Below, piece after piece: positions 60,841-64,000 of a stretch of 64,000 nucleotides of DNA. Within the stretch, counting starts at the first letter, position 1. The number at the start of each line of letters is the position of its first letter. Below the pieces are notes generated by a model, which saw nothing but the letters and a program-made list of their open reading frames with translations, was not told the origin of the DNA and made no database searches. This DNA comes from Alphaproteobacteria bacterium AO1-B (lineage in GTDB: Bacteria; Pseudomonadota; Alphaproteobacteria; Rhizobiales; Stappiaceae): positions 62,001-126,000 of the forward strand of contig MLAX01000001.1 of the NCBI GenBank assembly GCA_001890945.1, written 5' to 3'. Position numbers and translations under genes: made by a program.

Positions 60841-63800
60841 ATGACAATAGGATCAACCGATGCCGGCCTGAACGATGTTGCAATCGTCGGGATGGCTCTT
60901 CGTGTTCCAGGCGCACGGAACACCGGCGAATTCTGGGAAAATCTCAGAAACGGTGTTGAATCGGTGCGCACACTGAGCGACGCGGAACTCGAAGCATCTG
61001 GCGAAGATCCGGTGAAGGCTGCACAGCCGAATTATATTCCCCGGACGGCGGATATTCCGGACATGGAGCTGTTCGATCCGGAGTTTTTCGGTTTGAGCCC
61101 CAAAGAAGCCGCGATCATGGATCCGCAACACCGGCACTTTCTCGAGTGTGCCTGGGAAGCGATCGAAGATGCCGGGCGTCCGCCGGAAACCATCGAAGGT
61201 CCTGTTGGTGTTTATGCCGGCTGCGGCATGGGCAGCTATTTCTATTTCAACGTCTGCAGTGACCGGCAGCTGATGGATCAGGTGGGTATGTTCCTGCTTC
61301 GCCATACCGGTAACGACAAGGACTTTCTGGCGACCCGCGCTTCTTACGCTTTCGATCTCAAAGGCCCGAGTGTCAACGTCCAGACGGCCTGTTCAACGTC
61401 CCTTGTCGCGGTCCACTACGCCTGTCAAAGCCTGTTGAACGGCGAAACCGATATGGCTCTGGCCGGCGGTGTGACCATCGAACTGCCGCATCGCCGCGGG
61501 TATGTCTTTGAGGATGGCGAAATCCTCTCGCCGGACGGACATTGCCGACCGTTCGATCATCGGGCTGCTGGCACGATCTTTGGCAGCGGCGTTGGGGTTG
61601 TTGTCCTGCGACGTCTCGAGGATGCGATTGCCGACGGCGACAACATCCATGCTGTGATCAAGGCATCTGCCATCAACAACGATGGTCACAGCAAGGCAGG
61701 CTACCTTGCACCGAGCGTGACCGGACAGGCGGAAGCGATCATCGAGGCGCAGGCGCTTGGCGGGATCGAAGCCGACACCATTCAGTATGTCGAATGTCAC
61801 GGAACCGGCACATATCTCGGCGATCCGATTGAAATTGAAGCCCTGACCCAGGCGTTTCGTCAAAGCACCAGCCGAACCGGCTATTGCCGTGTCGGATCCG
61901 TGAAATCCAACATTGGCCATCTGGACACGGCTGCCGGTGTTGTCAGCCTGATCAAGGCCTCATTGGCGCTGAAGAATGGCGAAATACCGCCAAGCCTTGG
62001 ATACGAGAAACCCAATCCATCGATTGATTTTGCGAACAGCCCGTTTGTCGTCAATGACACGCTGACCCCCTGGCCGGTGGGCACCGGTCCTCAGCGAGCC
62101 GCCGTCAACTCCCTTGGTGTTGGCGGAACAAACGCCCACGTCATTCTGGAAAAGGCGCCGATGATCGCCGATGACAGTGGGCAGTTTGACGATGAGCCTC
62201 AACTCATTCTCTTGTCGGCCAAGGCAAAAAAGGGGCTAGCAGACACTGCCGCCCGTCTTGCGGATGCCCTGGAAAATGATCCGTCATTGCCTTTGGCCAG
62301 TATGGCCGAAACGCTTTTCAATGGCCGGAAGCCGTTCGAACACCATCAGATCGCAGCGGTGCGGGGGCGCGCCGATGCGATTTCCGTCTTGCGCGGTGAA
62401 CAGCCCAAGAGGCTTGTCCATCATCAGGCCGGGGATCATCCCGGCACCGCAACGTTCCTCTTTCCGGGGGGCGGGGCGCAGCATCCCGGCATGGCCCGGC
62501 GCCTCTATCAGGAAGACAGTACATTCCGCCAGTCTGTCGATGAAGGTTTGGCTTTCCTTCCCACCGAAACGGCCGCCCGGATCCTGGAGCTCTGGTTCCC
62601 ACCGGAGGGCTCCGATCTTGAGCAGGCGGCCGAGGAGTTCCTGACGCCGTCCTTGCAATTGCCGGCCATCTTGATCCTGGAAGTTTCGCTGGCCCGTTTG
62701 TGGATGAGCTGGGGCGTTCAGCCGACGGCATTGATCGGCCATTCCATGGGCGAGAATACAGCTGCCTGCATCTCTGGGGTCCTCAGTTATCGCGACGCTG
62801 TTGGCCTCGTTCATCTCCGGGGCAAGCTCTTTGATACGGTCGACCCGGGCGGAATGCTCAGTATCCCATTGAGTGAGACCGAAGTCCGGGCGCTGATGCC
62901 GGAATCTCTCGATATGGCTTCCGTCAACGCGCCGGAGCTTTGTGTTGTTTCCGGGCGGGACGAAGATCTGGAAGAATTCCGGGAGGCGCTCCTTGAAAAA
63001 GACATCGATGCAACCCGGATCGCCATCGATATAGCGGCTCATTCGCGGATGCTTGAGGGGATCCTGCCCGAGTTTGAACAGTACTTGCGCAGCATTGCAC
63101 TCAATCGGCCGCAGATCCCGATCATGTCCAATCTTACCGGAGACTGGCTCACCGATGCGGAGGCCCGTGATCCATCATATTGGGTCCGGCATCTGCGCTC
63201 GACTGTTCAGTTCGGAGCCGGCATGACCCGCCTGAGTGCAGATCCGAACCGGGTTTACATCGAGGTTGGTCCGGGAAAGACCCTGTCCTCGCTGGCCAAG
63301 CTGCAAGCGGATGTGGCCGCCAATCAGGTCTTCAACACGCTGCCGCATGCCGACGATGATGCGGATGACCGGCTTTCTTTCCTGACTGCAGCCGGACGGT
63401 GCTGGGCCACAGGTTTGAAGGCGAATGTTGCGCGTTGCTGGCGGGACTACGGCCCGAAACGCGTTTCGCTGCCACCTTATGCGTTTCAGCGGCAACATTA
63501 TTTTGTTGAGCGCAGTGTTGCGCAGGGCGGTCAGGCCGGGACAGATATTCCTCTTCTGCGCCAAAAGGACTTGCGGGACTGGGGGTACCGTCCGGCCTGG
63601 AAACGGTCGGTTCCAGAACTTGTCACGGGCGCGGACAAGGAACCTCGGTCCTGGCTGGTTTTTCTCGATGATACCGGCACCGGAAAACAGCTTGCCGGCA
63701 GGTTGAAGAGCGCAGGGCATCAGGTGACCACCGTTCAGCGCGGCGATGTGTTCGCCAAGGTCAACCCGCACACCTACATCCTGTGCAGCGAGGAAGGCAG

Positions 63801-64000
63801 ACCGGGCTACGATGCCCTGGTGGCCGGGATCCTCGAGGATGGCCCCTTTCCCGGCAACATCGTTCACGGCTGGCTGTTGACCCAGGACGAAAGCCACCGT
63901 CCCGGTTCTAACTTCTTTGAACGAATGCAGGAAGACGGCTTTTACAGTCTGCTTTACCTCGCCCAGGCGCTTGATGAGCAATCCGCCCTCGAAGAGGCGC
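60841..64000 (+). CDS. Type I polyketide synthase, KS-AT-KR... (3' end beyond the window)
   Basis: An open frame of 1053 codons from the ATG at 60841 to the right edge, with no stop or frameshift. The ketosynthase (about 1-430) has the active-site Cys in QTACSTSLVA (Cys184) and histidines in VECHGTGTYLGD (His320) and SNIGHLDTAAG (His360); these spacings (136 and 40) are standard. The acyltransferase (about 540-860) has GHSMGE (Ser635), with a DIAAHSRML substrate loop that is neither the usual malonyl HAFH nor the methylmalonyl YASH. From about 920 a ketoreductase-type structural region begins (YRPAWKRSVPE, LVFLDDTGTGKQLA). It extends a carrier-bound unit with a malonyl-type block. Divergent from the NRPS. 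Confidence 0.93.
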   Translation, partial: MTIGSTDAGLNDVAIVGMALRVPGARNTGEFWENLRNGVESVRTLSDAELEASGEDPVKAAQPNYIPRTADIPDMELFDPEFFGLSPKEAAIMDPQHRHFLECAWEAIEDAGRPPETIEGPVGVYAGCGMGSYFYFNVCSDRQLMDQVGMFLLRHTGNDKDFLATRASYAFDLKGPSVNVQTACSTSLVAVHYACQSLLNGETDMALAGGVTIELPHRRGYVFEDGEILSPDGHCRPFDHRAAGTIFGSGVGVVVLRRLEDAIADGDNIHAVIKASAINNDGHSKAGYLAPSVTGQAEAIIEAQALGGIEADTIQYVECHGTGTYLGDPIEIEALTQAFRQSTSRTGYCRVGSVKSNIGHLDTAAGVVSLIKASLALKNGEIPPSLGYEKPNPSIDFANSPFVVNDTLTPWPVGTGPQRAAVNSLGVGGTNAHVILEKAPMIADDSGQFDDEPQLILLSAKAKKGLADTAARLADALENDPSLPLASMAETLFNGRKPFEHHQIAAVRGRADAISVLRGEQPKRLVHHQAGDHPGTATFLFPGGGAQHPGMARRLYQEDSTFRQSVDEGLAFLPTETAARILELWFPPEGSDLEQAAEEFLTPSLQLPAILILEVSLARLWMSWGVQPTALIGHSMGENTAACISGVLSYRDAVGLVHLRGKLFDTVDPGGMLSIPLSETEVRALMPESLDMASVNAPELCVVSGRDEDLEEFREALLEKDIDATRIAIDIAAHSRMLEGILPEFEQYLRSIALNRPQIPIMSNLTGDWLTDAEARDPSYWVRHLRSTVQFGAGMTRLSADPNRVYIEVGPGKTLSSLAKLQADVAANQVFNTLPHADDDADDRLSFLTAAGRCWATGLKANVARCWRDYGPKRVSLPPYAFQRQHYFVERSVAQGGQAGTDIPLLRQKDLRDWGYRPAWKRSVPELVTGADKEPRSWLVFLDDTGTGKQLAGRLKSAGHQVTTVQRGDVFAKVNPHTYILCSEEGRPGYDALVAGILEDGPFPGNIVHGWLLTQDESHRPGSNFFERMQEDGFYSLLYLAQALDEQSALEEA

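Noticed and set aside
1..64000. tRNA or rRNA genes, CRISPR arrays, insertion sequences, prophage
   Set aside because: I saw no cloverleaf-like sequence, regularly spaced repeats, transposase or integrase motifs. A dedicated scan (tRNAscan-SE, ISfinder) was not possible.

Overview
The window looks like chromosome of a marine or plant-associated alphaproteobacterium. The closest feel is the Rhizobiales/Stappiaceae group (Roseibium/Labrenzia-like). This is inferred from protein style: single-domain XylG, MmcB, BigR/SqrR-type sulfide genes and a MupA/Atu3671-type monooxygenase. There is no rRNA or other direct marker. Gene density is high, many genes overlap as ATGA or TAATG, and I saw no insertion sequence, phage, CRISPR array or tRNA.

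Layout. 1-1091: 5' end of preT (dihydropyrimidine dehydrogenase subunit, running off the left edge) divergent from a GNAT acetyltransferase. 1099-11854: a ROK repressor in one overlapping operon with a di-heme oxidoreductase and a CRTAC1-like FG-GAP/ASPIC protein, divergent from a complete xylose operon xylF-xylH-xylG-xylB-xylA. 11945-14853: photolyase/cryptochrome with a 48-codon DUF2256 partner, mmcB, and a small secreted protein. 14879-20300: sulfide-oxidation operon (two YeeE/YedE transporters, persulfide dioxygenase, DUF442-SQR fusion) plus a SulP permease. It is driven by a readable promoter whose -10 is overlapped by an SqrR/BigR-like operator. 20460-32276: DUF1176 protein, DedA-PAP2-LssY membrane phosphatase, polyphosphate:AMP phosphotransferase, class V aminotransferase, N-formylglutamate amidohydrolase, FAD oxidase, glutaryl-CoA dehydrogenase with its LysR regulator, and a YegS-type lipid kinase. 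32583-42677: acyl-CoA catabolic operon (ligase, two SDRs, MaoC, nitronate-monooxygenase-like enzyme, ACAD11-like dehydrogenase, APH-like kinase) facing a FadB-like trifunctional enzyme. 42766-44143: TrmO and an excisionase-HTH/periplasmic-binding-domain regulator. 44660-52787: PotABCD-type ABC transporter, creatinase behind a hairpin-rich leader and strong terminator, a GST-like protein and an FAH-family enzyme.

52814-64000 is the start of a natural-product gene cluster. On the minus strand a 1547-residue NRPS, a 4'-phosphopantetheinyl transferase, a glycosyltransferase and a membrane-anchored SGNH-like protein form one tightly coupled operon. Divergent from it is a type I PKS (KS-AT-KR start) that stays open to the right edge of the window. 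The NRPS is unusual: formyltransferase domain, C-terminal half of a condensation domain, an adenylation domain split by an inserted luciferase-like flavin monooxygenase, then a carrier domain. Its hand-read specificity code (DILQYGMIWK) is close to the classical glycine code. One hypothesis is an assembly-line starter module making a formylated, oxidised glycine unit (N-formyl-N-hydroxyglycine-like), passed to the divergent PKS. I regard this as the most interesting system in the window.
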